Assembly (NCBI RefSeq): GCF_006838285.1
Contig: NZ_CP038228.1
Coordinates: forward strand, 3,410,001 to 3,474,000
Length of the DNA: 64,000 bases
Direction: 5' to 3'
Source: Xanthomonas translucens pv. cerealis
GTDB taxonomy: Bacteria > Pseudomonadota > Gammaproteobacteria > Xanthomonadales > Xanthomonadaceae
Below the pieces are notes generated by a model. The model was given only the letters and a program-made list of their open reading frames with translations, was not told the origin of the DNA and did no database searches. Below are positions 38,985-50,352 of the stretch, one piece after another; within the stretch, counting starts at the first letter, position 1; the number at the start of each line of letters is the position of its first letter. A program made the translations under genes and the position numbers.

Positions 38985-39412
38985 GGGATTGGGGAATCGG
39001 GAATCGGCAGACCCGGTTCCTGATCGATTCCTGCCGATGAAACGCGGCGATCTCGATGCTGATGGCGGGCCGCCGTCCGGACTGATGGCCCGCTCGCCCA
39101 CCGTTGCGACGCTTCACCAGACCGGCGGCTGGCTCCTTGCAGGAGCAACTGTCTTCAGCCGCGACGAGCGGAGTGTGAATGTTCCGAACGGGCATGCAGT
39201 CGGGACTGAAGTCCCTCCCACAACAGGCCTCGTCGCTCCGCGGCGCCGGTGGAGTCCTTGTGGGAGCGGCTTCAGTCGCGACGAACGCAGCGGCGGCCCG
39301 GCTTCGGACGTTGTCGCGGCTGAAGCCGCTACAGGCTCCGCGCCCAGGTCGCGCACGACAGCGCAGGGCCGGGAACCGGCCGTTGCGATTCCCCACTCCC
39401 CATTCCCGGCTA
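38985..39412. repeat. GGGAATC-type inverted repeat, element 4, with nested REP copy
   Basis: GGGATTGGGGAATCGGGAAT (38986-39005) directly follows accC, and its complement-type arm GATTCCCCACTCCCCATTCC (39386-39405) ends just before the next stop codon. The whole gap is repeats: the REP element 39137-39332 lies between the arms. No gene is seen here. Confidence 0.75.
39137..39332. repeat. Composite REP/BIME-like repeat, copy 4
   Basis: About 195 bases with the same order of arms as 17812-18020 and 49774-49978: AGGAGCAACTGTCTTCAGCC, GGCATGCAGTCGGGACTGAA, GTGGGAGCGGCTTCAGTCGC and GTCGCGGCTGAAGCCGCTAC. The sequence between arms is also conserved, so this is one mobile or once-mobile element rather than chance palindromes. 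Confidence 0.85.
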
Positions 39413-39763
39413 TTTCGCCTGCATCCCCGGCACCGGTTCGGCGCCCAGGGTCGAGGTTGGGCTGACGATCATCACCGTGTCGGTGGAGCCGTCCGGCCAT
39501 ACGATCTGGAAGGTGCTGCCCGGGCTCAGGGTGGAGAACGGCATGCCGCTGCGGGCGCGGTAGATTGCCGCCACCTGCGCGGCGCCGGCGCGGCGCAGGT
39601 CCGGGGTGGCGTGTGCGGTGGTCCGCTCGACCTTGGACAGGCCGCGGTAGCGCTGTTCAGGCGTGTCGATCAGCAGCAAGCCGGCCGCCGCCGCCGAATA
39701 GGCGACCAGGGGCAGCACCCAGAACCAGAACTTGGCACCGTGCAACCATCGCCGGTAATTCAT
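39410..39763 (-). CDS. Small membrane-anchored hypothetical protein
   Basis: A 117-residue protein with one N-terminal transmembrane helix (FWFWVLPLVAYSAAAAGLLLI, about 12-32) and an exported domain of about 80 residues, ending in a segment that reads FQIVWPDGSTDTVMIVSPTS. I do not recognise a family. Its ATG overlaps the stop of the frameshifted upstream gene (TCATGA on the plus strand at 39760-39765), which indicates translational coupling and a shared function. Confidence 0.75.
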   Translation of the reverse strand: MNYRRWLHGAKFWFWVLPLVAYSAAAAGLLLIDTPEQRYRGLSKVERTTAHATPDLRRAGAAQVAAIYRARSGMPFSTLSPGSTFQIVWPDGSTDTVMIVSPTSTLGAEPVPGMQAK

Positions 39764-40696
39764 GAGCCCGCTCCTGTCGCCGTCGTCTCCACCAACAGGT
39801 TGACCATCTCGTTCATCGTGTCCGTGCCTTGCCGCGGCACCGCGGCGGCGTAAACAAAACTGCTGAAATCCTGGGTCGGGTCCTGCGAGCAGATCCCGCC
39901 GTTGGCGCAATAGCGGGTCATCAGCTCGCTGTCCGGGCCGCAATCCAGCCCCCAGCCGGCAGGCCGCCAGCTGCCAGGCCAGTTCGGTGAAGGCGGTGCC
40001 GGCGATGCGCTCGTCCAGGCTGTCGTCGCCGCTGGCGGCCAGGCCCATCGCCGGCGCCAGCGCCAGGTACGCATCCGGGTCGCCGGAGGCGCGCATCCGT
40101 TGAACCAGATCGCGCTTGTAGCCGGCCGACGCCTGCAGCGGCTGCCCCAACGTCAGCAACGCCGCCTTCGCGGCCAGGTTGCCGCGGCGCGCGGCCTGCA
40201 CGCGCTGGGCGACGATGGCCTGACGGGTCAGGCCGTCGCCGGGCACGAAGCCGGCGCAGCGGCGGCCGACCCGCGCGCGCGCCACCGTCATCCGCGCCGA
40301 CGTGGGCAACTGCGCCGCATCGATCGCGCGGGTGTCGGCGGTATAGCCGGCCGGGTCCATGGCATAGCCGCCGCAGTAGTCGTAGATGCGGCTGAGCAGC
40401 CAGGACGCATCGGCATCGCCCTGCGCGGCGGCGGCGGACAGCTGCTGCGCGGTGCGGTACAGGTCGGGACTGCGCTCCAGCGCGGCGCGGCGGTCGGGCG
40501 ACGCCGCCGGCAATGCCTGCACAGAGCTGCGCCGACGCTGGTCCTGGTCCGGCACGTCTATCGCAACCTGGGTGGCCGCGGCGGCGGCGGCCACCGGCGG
40601 CAGCGCCTGCGCGGCCGCCAGCAGCACCAGGCGATAGCCGACCACGCCCAGCAGCAACGCAGCGGGCGCCAGCAACAGCCAGGTTTTGCGGGACAT
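39760..40696 (-). pseudogene. Hypothetical exported protein gene with a single-base frameshift
   Basis: The reading frame from ATG 40696 (MSRKTWLLLAPAALLLGVVG, a signal/anchor helix) is protein-like until LAWQLAACRLG, then turns into arginine-rich shadow. The natural continuation, LDCGPDSELMTRYCANGGIC, is in the next frame and ends at the TGA that overlaps the downstream ATG. Removing one C from the run of five at 39949-39953 joins the two into a 311-residue protein. The span of 937 bases is one more than a multiple of three, as expected. The cause may be true mutation or a sequencing error in the homopolymer. Family unknown; a CGGYAMDP-type segment is present. Confidence 0.75.
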
Positions 40697-40908
40697 GGCG
40701 AAGGGCATGCGCGTAGGCGATCTGGGCAACGGGCGACGAGGGCGGCCGGGCCCGCTGCGACCGTCGGACGCCGCAGTGGCGCAGTCTAGCTAGCGCAGCC
40801 GCTGGCGGGCCACGCCAGGCAGTGGCGGCCGCGGTCACGGCGGTCGCCGGTTCGAGCCGCCGCGGCGGTCGTCTAAGATGCGCGGTCCTTTCTCCGCGTG
40901 CCCGACCG

Positions 40909-41829
<921 letters not shown>

Positions 41830-41873
41830 GGCCGGCCCGCACCGGGACGCCAGCGCGCTGGCGCGGCCGGCGC

Positions 41874-42350
41874 TCAACGCCGCCCGGCGGCCAGGCTGCG
41901 GATCGCCGCGGTCAGCAGCGCCGCCTCGGCATGGATCGCCAGCACCCGCGTGCACGGCCGCCAGCCCAGCGCACGCAATCGGCGCTCGTGCCAGCAATGG
42001 CCGCGCCGCGCCCGCGGCAGCCGCCAGGCCAATTCCAGCGCCAATCCGAACGCCGCGGCCACGCCCAGCACCTGCACCACCACCACCCAGGCCGCGGCAT
42101 GCAGCAGCAGCCATAGCGCGGGCGGCAGCGGCGCGGGCGGATACGGCAGCGCGAACACCCGCCACGACCAGCCCTGCCTGACGGCGCAGCGCCCGTCGCC
42201 GGCGTCGGCCCAGATCCGGTAGCGGTGCGCGCCGATCCCCGGTGGCGGCCTTGGGCGGCGCGACGCGGGCGGCGGCGCGGGCGCGAAACGGGGGCGGTCA
42301 GTGTCCTGCGGTGGGGCATCCTGTGTGTGCATCGGCGCGTCCTGGTCCAT
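41874..42350 (-). CDS. Hypothetical protein with central hydrophobic segments
   Basis: A 158-residue protein with a Pro-rich N-terminal part (to about 40), a domain beginning HRYRIWADAGDGRCAVRQGW, and one or two membrane-spanning stretches (PALWLLLHAAAWVVVVQVLG and VAAAFGLALELAW, about 75-108). A Trp/Arg-rich C-terminal part follows. No family is recognised. It converges on prmA, with a palindrome (GCCAGCGCGCTGGC, 41849-41862) in the 44-base gap. The reading frame is consistent, but coding is less certain than for neighbours. Confidence 0.55.
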   Translation of the reverse strand: MDQDAPMHTQDAPPQDTDRPRFAPAPPPASRRPRPPPGIGAHRYRIWADAGDGRCAVRQGWSWRVFALPYPPAPLPPALWLLLHAAAWVVVVQVLGVAAAFGLALELAWRLPRARRGHCWHERRLRALGWRPCTRVLAIHAEAALLTAAIRSLAAGRR

Positions 42351-42521
42351 GGCAGCGGGTCGGTCGATGGCGCTGGCAGGGACCGCGCGGGCAGCCCGGC
42401 GTCTTCACTGCGCACAGCCATCGCAGACGACAGTATCAACAACAAAACGGTCATTGAAAGCCGTACGAACCAACTTTCCCGGCCGGCACGGCTATATCTC
42501 GCCTCCCACGCGGAGGTGAGT

Positions 42522-42890
42522 GTGAGCAGCAAGCTGTACGAACGGGTGCGCGAAGCGCGCAAGCTGACCGGTCTCACCCAGGAAGCCCTCGCGCTGGACC
42601 TGGCGGTGACCCGTAGCGCCGTGGCGCAGTGGGAAATGGCCGACGGCACCGCGCCGGCGGTGGAACACCTGAGCGCCCTGGCCCGCCGCAGCGGGATGAC
42701 CTTCGAATACCTGGCCACAGGCCGCGGCGAACGCGTGTTCGGCGAGCCGCTGTCGGTGGCCGAGGAAGCGTTGCACTACCGGCACCTGTCCGACCAGCAG
42801 GCACGCCTGCTCGACGGCTTCGAAACCCTGAGCCCACGCCAGCGCGCCGGCCTGCTGGACCTGATCGGCATCGGTAAGACCCGGCGCTGA
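42522..42890 (+). CDS. XRE-family helix-turn-helix transcriptional regulator
   Basis: A 122-residue regulator with an N-terminal HTH of the Cro/CI type: LYERVREARKLTGLTQEALALDLAVTRSAVAQWEM (about 4-40). The C-terminal part is short and helical, with no known sensor domain. I use GTG at 42522 because a GGAGG ribosome-binding site ends five bases before it; the frame is open far upstream. Divergent from the preceding hypothetical gene. Target unknown. Confidence 0.88.
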   Translation: MSSKLYERVREARKLTGLTQEALALDLAVTRSAVAQWEMADGTAPAVEHLSALARRSGMTFEYLATGRGERVFGEPLSVAEEALHYRHLSDQQARLLDGFETLSPRQRAGLLDLIGIGKTRR

Positions 42891-42911
42891 GCGGGCCGCT
42901 CCCGGCATTCT

Positions 42912-42998
42912 TGCAGGAGCGGCTCTGGGTGGCCTCGGGCCATCAGCCGCGAGAAGAACTTGCCGAAGGTGCCTGTGGCGGCTGCAGCCGCTCCTGCA
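42912..42998. repeat. Inverted repeat, REP-related
   Basis: TGCAGGAGCGGCT (42912-42924) and AGCCGCTCCTGCA (42986-42998) form perfect 13-base arms just after the XRE regulator. They resemble the outer arms of the REP family but lack its TTCAG core. It may serve as a terminator. Confidence 0.6.
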
Positions 42999-43072
42999 CC
43001 AGGCCACGACCGCGCTGCAGCCCGCTGCCGCGCGTGCTTGAATAGCGTTCTCGTTGCCGCCGTCGCCTCCGC

Positions 43073-44363
<1,291 letters not shown>

Positions 44364-44366
44364 GGC

Positions 44367-44485
44367 CGGGACTCGGGACTCGGGACTCGGGACTCGGGAC
44401 TCGGGACTCGGGACTCGGGACTCGGGACTCGGGACTCGGGACTCGGGACTCGGGACTCGGGACTCGGGACTCGGGACTCGGGACT
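44367..44485. repeat. Seventeen perfect tandem copies of CGGGACT (element 5, left arm)
   Basis: 119 bases form exactly 17 uninterrupted copies of the 7-mer CGGGACT, beginning three bases after the fis stop. The complementary arm, AGTCCCGAGTCCCCGGTCCC with more units, is at 44698-44724, after the terminator and REP copy 5. Together they make the longest GGGA-type inverted repeat in the window. Confidence 0.97.
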
Positions 44486-44528
44486 GCAGGATCATGTCCG
44501 CGTATGAATCACCGTCAAGCGATCTGAT

Positions 44529-44566
44529 AAAAAAGCCGCTTTTTCTGCAGAAAAGGCGGCTTTTTT
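44529..44566. terminator. Bidirectional terminator between fis and the cdsA-like pseudogene
   Basis: AAAAAAGCCGC-TTTTTCTG / CAGAAAAGGCGGC-TTTTTT: a stem of about 13 bp (one G-U position) extended by A6/T6 tracts on both sides, so it can terminate transcription on either strand. Confidence 0.93.
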
Positions 44567-44586
44567 ATTCCAGCCCGGCCGCTTTC

Positions 44587-44661
44587 CTGTAGGAGCAACT
44601 GTCTTCAGCCGCGACCGGGGCGTTACCGGTCGCGCCTGGTCGCGGCTGAAGCCGCTACAGA
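44587..44661. repeat. REP-like palindrome, copy 5
   Basis: GTAGGAGCAACTGTCTTCAG with CCGCGACCGG, then CGGTCGCGCCTGGTCGCGGC with TGAAGCCGCTAC. Same family as 17812-18117; nested between the two arms of GGGA-type element 5. Confidence 0.85.
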
Positions 44662-44693
44662 AAAGCAGCAATGCAGTGCACTCGCGCGCATCC

Positions 44694-44724
44694 ACGAGTC
44701 CCGAGTCCCCGGTCCCGAGTCCCG
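44694..44724. repeat. Right arm of GGGACTC-type element 5
   Basis: GAGTCCCGAGTCCCCGGTCC and CGAGTCCCGG complement the 17-copy array at 44367-44485, ending just before the cdsA-like stop. Confidence 0.8.
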
Positions 44725-44731
44725 GCCCCCT

Positions 44732-45702
44732 TCACACCCACCCATACCGAATCAAGTGAAAAAACACCGGCGCGGCGAAGCACACCGAGTGCAGCCGGTC
44801 GAGCACGCCGCCGTGGCCTTCGATCATGTAGCCCCAGTCCTTGATGCCGCGGTCGCGCTTGATCGCCGACATCACCAGGCCGCCGACGAAGCCCATCAGG
44901 TTGGCCATCAGCGCCAGCGCGAACGCCTGCAGCGGCGAGAACGGGGGATCCACCACAAGGCCGCGCCGAGCAGGCTCGCCGACAGGATGCCGCCGACGAA
45001 GCCTTCCACAGTCTTGGACGGCGACAGCTTCGGCGCGATCAGGCGCTTGCCGATCAGCTTGCCCCACACGTACTGCAGCACGTCCGAGGACTGCACCACG
45101 ATCACCAGGAACGCGAACAGCAACAGGTTGCGGCCTGCGTAGCCGGGAATCTCCAGGTTCAGCAGCGCCGGCACGTGCGAGATCCAGAACACGCAGATCA
45201 TCAGCCCCCACTGCACTTTCGCGGTGCGCTCCAGAGAGCGCGTGGTGTCGCGGCCGATGGTGGCCAGGATCGGCAGCATCAGGAACGCGTAGACCTGGAT
45301 CAGCACCGTGTACAGCCCGTACCAGCCGCTCCACACCAGCCAGTACTGTCACGGCAGTACGATGTAGAACGCGGCCAGCAGCGCGTAGTAGTCGCCGCGC
45401 CGGGTCGGCGCCAGGGTGATGAACTCGCGCAGCGCGAACAGCGACACTAGCGCGAACAGCACGATCACCCCGATGCGTCCGAACACGAACGCCAGCGCCA
45501 CCACCGCGGCCATCACCCACCACGCGCGATCCGCGCCACCAGATTGTCGAGCACCGCGCTGGGGCGCCCGCGCGCGCCAGCGCAGCGTTTCGGACATCAG
45601 CGTGGCCAGCAGCAGCACCGCGGCAATGCCGAGGAACAGCCAGATGGTCTGCTGCCGCAGCGAGGATTGTTGCAGGTGGTCGCTGAAGGCGATCGTGCTC
45701 AT
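44732..45702 (-). pseudogene. Broken CDP-diglyceride synthase paralogue (cdsA/ynbB-like)
   Basis: Three frames together spell a CdsA-family integral membrane enzyme (phosphatidate to CDP-diacylglycerol). The N-terminal part runs from ATG 45702 (MSTIAFSDHLQQSSL) to an in-frame TGA at 45349-45351. The same frame resumes at QYWLVWSGWYGLY and goes on to GAALWWI. A single-base deletion in the G5 run at 44943-44947 then shifts to the frame of PFSPLQAFALALMANLMGF and the CdsA signature SAIKRDRGIKDWG...GHGGVLDR. The 971-base span is one short of a multiple of three. The ATG overlaps the upstream acyltransferase stop. Likely inactive; an essential cdsA is presumably elsewhere. Confidence 0.85.
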
Positions 45703-46675
45703 CGCGCGGCCTCCATCTGTTCCGGCGACAGCGCCAGCAACGCCGCACGCGTGCGTTCCAGGAATGCGTGCTTGTCCTCGCCAGCGCCCAGCCGCAGCGG
45801 CTCGCCGAAGGTGGTGGTGCACAACAGCGGCAGCGGCAACCACTTGCCCTTGGGCATCACCCGCTTCAGGTTGTCGATCCACACCGGCACGAATTCCAGT
45901 TCAGGCCGATGCCGCGCCAGATGGTAGATGCCGCTCTTGAACGGCAGCACGCCTTCCTCGGTGTTGCGCGTGCCTTCCGGAAACAGGATCAGCGAGCCGC
46001 CGCCATCGACCGCTTCGCACAGGCACTCGATCGGATCGCGGCGGCGCTGCGCGGCCTCGCGCAGGCCGGCGGCAACGCGCCGCAGCACCGTCGCCGCGCA
46101 CAGCACCGCCAACACCATCGCGAACCCGTCCACCGTCTTCGCCCCCACCCAGCCGCCGGCCAGCAGCAACCCCAGCAGGCCGATGGCGAAGGCGCGATCG
46201 CTCTTGCCCATCGGCCCGTCGTAGCGCCTTGCGGCGCCGACCATCAACCCCAATCCCCGGCATACTCGGTCGATGCCGCCGCCAGCGCCAGCGCCCACAG
46301 CCAACCGGCACCCACGCCGGGCACGCTGGCCAGGCTCAGATACAGCGCCGCATCGGCGATCACGTCGCTCAATTCGTTGAGGTAGGCGCCCAGCCTGGAC
46401 TGCTGCCCGAACTCGCGCGCCAGCATACCGTCGATGGCATTCAAACCCATGCGCAGCAGCATCCACGCCGGCAGCAGCGCGTACCACAGCGGCTGCGCCG
46501 GCGCGCGCCAGAACACCCAGGCGGCGACCAGCAGCGACACCGCGGCCGCGCCCGCGGTGACCTGGTTGGCGGTCGCGCCGAGTCGGTACAGGCCGCGCAC
46601 CCCCGGCCGCAGCAGATCCTGGAAGCATCCTTTCAATGCGTAGATCGACACCATTGCGGGGTCCTGAGGGTCCAT
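45699..46675 (-). pseudogene. Broken CDP-alcohol phosphatidyltransferase (ynbA-like) fused to a truncated PlsC-like acyltransferase
   Basis: ATG 46675 (alternative 46654) starts an YnbA-like CDP-alcohol phosphatidyltransferase. Its motif NAIDGMLAR...[10 protein letters not shown] has Asn at two positions where the common motif has Asp. The frame ends at TGA 46244 after STEYAG; one missing base there restores [20 protein letters not shown] in the next frame. This continues to about 46045 and then joins, without a stop, the C-terminal half of a lysophospholipid acyltransferase ([28 protein letters not shown]). The acyltransferase HX4D catalytic half is gone, so a deletion fused the two genes. 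Confidence 0.8.
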
Positions 46676-46732
46676 GCCGGGGCGGCGCAGCCTACAATAT
46701 CGGCTCCCCGCTCCAATGTGTGCCCTGCCCCC

Positions 46733-48319
46733 ATGCCCTCCGATTTCCTGCCCGTGCGCCGGGCATTGCTGTCCGTTTCCGACAAGACCGGCCTGATCGA
46801 CCTGGCCCGCGCGCTGGCCGCGCGCGATGTGGAGCTGCTGTCCACCGGCGGCACCGCCAAGGCGATTCGCGAGGCGGGGCTGGCGGTCAAGGACGTGGCC
46901 GAGCTGACCGGCTTCCCGGAAATGATGGACGGCCGGGTCAAGACCCTGCACCCGCTGGTGCACGGCGGCCTGCTCGGCCGCGCCGGCAGCGACGATGCGG
47001 TGATGGCCGAACACGGCATCGCCCCGATCGACCTGCTGGTGCTGAATCTGTATCCGTTCGAGACGGTCACCGCCAAGGCCGACTGCACGCTCGCCGAGGC
47101 GGTGGAGAACATCGACATCGGCGGCCCGGCGATGCTGCGCTCGGCGGCGAAGAACTTTGCGCGCGTGGCGGTGGCCACCGATCCGGGGCAATACGCCGAC
47201 CTGCTCGCCGACCTGGAGGCGCACGACGGCCAGCTGTCGGCGGCCAGGCGCTTCGCGCTGTCGGTGGCCGCGTTCAATCGCGTGGCGCAGTACGACGCGG
47301 CGATCAGCAATTACCTGTCGGCGGTGGTCGAGCACAACGAGGCCGGCGTGTGCCGCAGCGCGTTCCCGGCGCAGAGCAACGGCAGCTTCGTCAAGGTGAT
47401 GGACCTGCGCTACGGCGAGAACCCGCACCAGCAGGCCGCGTTCTATCGCGACCTGCATCCGGCGCCGGGTTCGCTGGCCACGTTCCAGCAGGTGCAGGGC
47501 AAGGAACTGAGCTACAACAACATCGCAGACAGCGACGCGGCCTGGGAATGCGTGCGCCAGTTCGACGCGCCGGCCTGCGTCATCGTCAAGCACGCCAACC
47601 CGTGCGGCGTGGCCGTGGGCGCGGCCTGCGGCGATGCCTACGAACTGGCGTATGCGACCGATCCGACCAGCGCCTTCGGCGGCATCCTCGCCTTCAACCG
47701 CCCGCTGGACGCGGCCACTGCCAAGGTCATCCTGGACCGCCAGTTCGTCGAGGTGCTGATCGCCCCGGACTACGACGGGGGTGCACTGGAATATGCGAAG
47801 AAGAAGGCCAATGTACGCGTGCTGCGCATCCCGCTGGCGCCGGCCTCCCGCGGTTTCATCGATACCAAGCGTATCGGCTCGGGCCTGCTGATGCAGACCG
47901 CCGACGATCGCGTGGTGAGCCGCGACGAACTGAAGGTGGTCACCCGCCTGGCGCCGACCGAAGCGCAGTTCGCCGACCTGCTGTTCGCGTGGAAGGTGGC
48001 CAAGTACGTCAAGTCCAACGCCATCGTCTACGCCAAGGACCACCGCACCATCGGCGTCGGCGCCGGGCAGATGAGCCGGGTGTATTCGGCGCGCATCGCC
48101 GGGATCAAGGCGGCCGATGCGGAGCTGGTAGTGCAGGGCTCGGTGATGGCCTCCGACGCGTTCTTCCCGTTTCGCGACGGCATCGACGCGGCGGCGGCGG
48201 CCGGCATCAAGGCGGTGATCCAGCCCGGCGGCTCGATGCGCGACGGCGAGGTGATCGCCGCCGCCGACGAACACGGCATCGCCATGGTGTTCACTGGCGT
48301 GCGGCATTTCAGGCACTGA
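46733..48319 (+). CDS. purH: Bifunctional AICAR transformylase/IMP cyclohydrolase
   Basis: A 528-residue enzyme for the last two steps of IMP synthesis. The N-terminal MGS-like cyclohydrolase domain begins [20 protein letters not shown]; the AICAR transformylase part contains the catalytic KHANPCG (Lys-His) and the C-terminal [15 protein letters not shown] at 46733 fits the family. TACAAT at 46693-46698 is a possible -10. purD follows after an inverted repeat, so both may be one operon. Confidence 0.97.
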   Translation: MPSDFLPVRRALLSVSDKTGLIDLARALAARDVELLSTGGTAKAIREAGLAVKDVAELTGFPEMMDGRVKTLHPLVHGGLLGRAGSDDAVMAEHGIAPIDLLVLNLYPFETVTAKADCTLAEAVENIDIGGPAMLRSAAKNFARVAVATDPGQYADLLADLEAHDGQLSAARRFALSVAAFNRVAQYDAAISNYLSAVVEHNEAGVCRSAFPAQSNGSFVKVMDLRYGENPHQQAAFYRDLHPAPGSLATFQQVQGKELSYNNIADSDAAWECVRQFDAPACVIVKHANPCGVAVGAACGDAYELAYATDPTSAFGGILAFNRPLDAATAKVILDRQFVEVLIAPDYDGGALEYAKKKANVRVLRIPLAPASRGFIDTKRIGSGLLMQTADDRVVSRDELKVVTRLAPTEAQFADLLFAWKVAKYVKSNAIVYAKDHRTIGVGAGQMSRVYSARIAGIKAADAELVVQGSVMASDAFFPFRDGIDAAAAAGIKAVIQPGGSMRDGEVIAAADEHGIAMVFTGVRHFRH

Positions 48320-48320
48320 G

Positions 48321-48464
48321 GTGCCGGGATTCGGGAGTGGGGAATGGGGAGTCGCAAAAGCGGATTCCCTGACCGCTCCCTGCCACCGGCCCTAGCCACG
48401 CGCCCGCTGCTGCCTTGCCGTCGCTTTTCCCATTTCCTATTCCCCACTTCCCATTCCCGGCACT
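48321..48464. repeat. GGGAATG-type inverted repeat between purH and purD, element 6
   Basis: GGGATTCGGGAGTGGGGAAT with GGGGAGTCGC (48325-48354) is matched by CCCATTTCCTATTCCCCACT with TCCCATTCCC (48429-48458). Both arms carry the same GGAATGGG-type variant. The arms end at the purD start region. Confidence 0.75.
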
Positions 48465-48467
48465 CCA

Positions 48468-49757
48468 ATGAAACTGCTCGTCATCGGCTCCGGCGGCCGC
48501 GAACACGCCCTGTCCTGGAAACTCGCCCAATCCCCGCGGGTCAGCGAAGTGCTGGTCGCCCCGGGCAATGCCGGCACCGCCACTGAAGCCAAGTGCCGCA
48601 ACGTGGCGGTCAAGGTGGACGACCTGGACGGCCTGCTCACACTGGCCCAGGCCGAAGGCGTCGCGCTGACCGTGGTCGGCCCGGAAGTGCCGCTGGTGCT
48701 GGGCGTGGTGGACCGTTTCCGCGCCGCCGGCCTGCGCATCTTCGGCCCCAGCGCCAAGGCCGCGCAGCTGGAAGGCAGCAAGGCTTTCGCCAAGGCATTC
48801 CTCGCCCGCCACGGCATCCCCACTGCGTTCTATGAAGTACATACTGAGGTGGACGCGGCGCTGGCCTACGTGCGCGACAAAGGCGCGCCGATCGTGGTCA
48901 AGGCCGACGGCCTGGCTGCGGGCAAGGGCGTGATCGTGGCGATGACCCTGGACGAGGCCGAGGCCGCGGTGCGCGACATGCTGTCCGGCAATGCCTTTGG
49001 CGATGCCGGCGCGCGCGTGGTGATCGAGGAATTCCTCGACGGCGAGGAAGCCAGCTTCATCTCCATGGTCGATGGCGCCACCGCGCTGCCGATGGCCACC
49101 AGCCAGGACCACAAGCGCGTCGGCGACGGCGACAGCGGCCCCAACACCGGCGGCATGGGCGCGTATTCGCCAGCGCCGGTGATCACGCCGCAGGTGCACG
49201 CGCGGGTGATGCGCGAGGTGGTGGAGCCGACCGTGCAGGGCATGATCGCCGACGGCGTGCCGTTCACCGGTTTCCTGTATGCCGGGCTGATGATCGACGC
49301 CAGCGGCGCGCCGAAGGTGATCGAGTTCAATGTGCGCTTCGGCGATCCGGAAACGCAGCCGGTGATGCTGCGCCTGCAATCGGATCTGCTGGAGCTGGTC
49401 GAGGCGGCGATCGATGGCCGCCTGCACGCGACCGAAGCGCAGTGGGATCCGCGCCCGTCGCTGGGCGTGGTGCTGGCGGCGGCGCCGTACCCGGAAACGC
49501 CGGTCACCGGCGAAGCGATTTCCGGCCTGGACGACGTGCCGGCCAGCGCCAAGGTGTTCCATGCCGGCACCGCGCTGGACGGCCAGGGCCGCGTGCTCAG
49601 CGCGGGCGGTCGCGTGCTGTGCGTGGCCGCGCTGGGCGACAGCGTGTCGGACGCGCAGCGCAATGCCTATGCCGGCGTGGCGCAGATCCGGTGGCCCAGC
49701 GAATTCCATCGCAGCGACATCGGCTGGCGCGCGATCGCGCGCGAACGCGGCGAATAG
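48468..49757 (+). CDS. purD: Phosphoribosylamine--glycine ligase
   Basis: A 429-residue ATP-grasp enzyme that makes GAR in purine synthesis, the same length as in E. coli. [20 protein letters not shown], the ATP-grasp segments [13 protein letters not shown] and [22 protein letters not shown], and [12 protein letters not shown] are canonical. It follows purH on the same strand. Confidence 0.97.
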   Translation: MKLLVIGSGGREHALSWKLAQSPRVSEVLVAPGNAGTATEAKCRNVAVKVDDLDGLLTLAQAEGVALTVVGPEVPLVLGVVDRFRAAGLRIFGPSAKAAQLEGSKAFAKAFLARHGIPTAFYEVHTEVDAALAYVRDKGAPIVVKADGLAAGKGVIVAMTLDEAEAAVRDMLSGNAFGDAGARVVIEEFLDGEEASFISMVDGATALPMATSQDHKRVGDGDSGPNTGGMGAYSPAPVITPQVHARVMREVVEPTVQGMIADGVPFTGFLYAGLMIDASGAPKVIEFNVRFGDPETQPVMLRLQSDLLELVEAAIDGRLHATEAQWDPRPSLGVVLAAAPYPETPVTGEAISGLDDVPASAKVFHAGTALDGQGRVLSAGGRVLCVAALGDSVSDAQRNAYAGVAQIRWPSEFHRSDIGWRAIARERGE

Positions 49758-49773
49758 GCCGCACGCCGCCCCT

Positions 49774-49978
49774 GTGTAGGAGCAACTGCCTTGAGCCGCG
49801 ACGAGCGGAGTGGTGCATTTTCCGAAGCGGCATGCAGTCGGGACTGAAGTCCCTTCCACAAGAGGCCTCGCCGCTCCACGGCGCCGGTGGAGCCCTTGTG
49901 GGAGCGACTTCAGTCGCGACGAGCGCAGCGGCGGGCCTTCCGGCTTCGGGAGTTGTCGAGGCTGAAGCCGCGCCTACA
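49774..49978. repeat. Composite REP/BIME-like repeat, copy 6
   Basis: About 205 bases with the full arm order AGGAGCAACTGCCTTGAGCC, GGCATGCAGTCGGGACTGAA, GTGGGAGCGACTTCAGTCGC and GGCTGAAGCCGCGCCTACAG. It is alignable along its length with 17812-18020 and 39137-39332. Confidence 0.85.
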
Positions 49979-50008
49979 GGCGACACCATTGGCATTCGAG
50001 GACACTCC

Positions 50009-50275
50009 ATGGCGCTGGATCCCGACCTCCGCGCGCAATTCCGCGCACTGGCCGCACACACCGGCGGCATCGGCACGGCGGCATACACGCAGGACGCGTT
50101 CTAGGCCAGCGAATCGCGCTTCAGCGCGCACATCGGGGTCGGCCTGCACACCGAGACCGGCGCAACGCGGCGCTTCACCCTGCATCCGCTGCCGCACCCC
50201 TCGCCGTTCAACCAGACCTGGTTCAAACGCTTCCCGGGGCTGCTCGAGGCGCGCCTGCGGCAACTGAAAATCTGA
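50009..50275 (+). pseudogene. Remnant of a small uracil-DNA-glycosylase-like gene
   Basis: From ATG 50009 the frame reads MALDPDLRAQFRALAAHTGG and meets TAG at 50102. The same frame continues for 56 codons to TGA at 50273 and contains LHPLPHPSPFNQTWFKRFPG, which resembles the C-terminal LPHPSPxN block of UDG-superfamily proteins. The combined 87 residues are far too short for such an enzyme, so the core seems to be deleted. The family call rests on that block only. Confidence 0.45.
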
Positions 50276-50352
50276 GCGGGACAGCACCGCGGTGCGCCGA
50301 TCCGCCGCCGGCTGCGATACTGCGCGCGCCAGCCTTGCGTTATCGTGTCGCC

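Noticed and set aside
44367..44485. Tandem array considered as a CRISPR
   Set aside because: The unit is only 7 bases with no spacers and no cas genes are nearby.
46244..48316. 690-residue minus-strand frame joining antisense purH to the CDP-alcohol transferase
   Set aside because: Only the last 140 residues or so are real (the ynbA-like protein); the rest is the shadow of purH.
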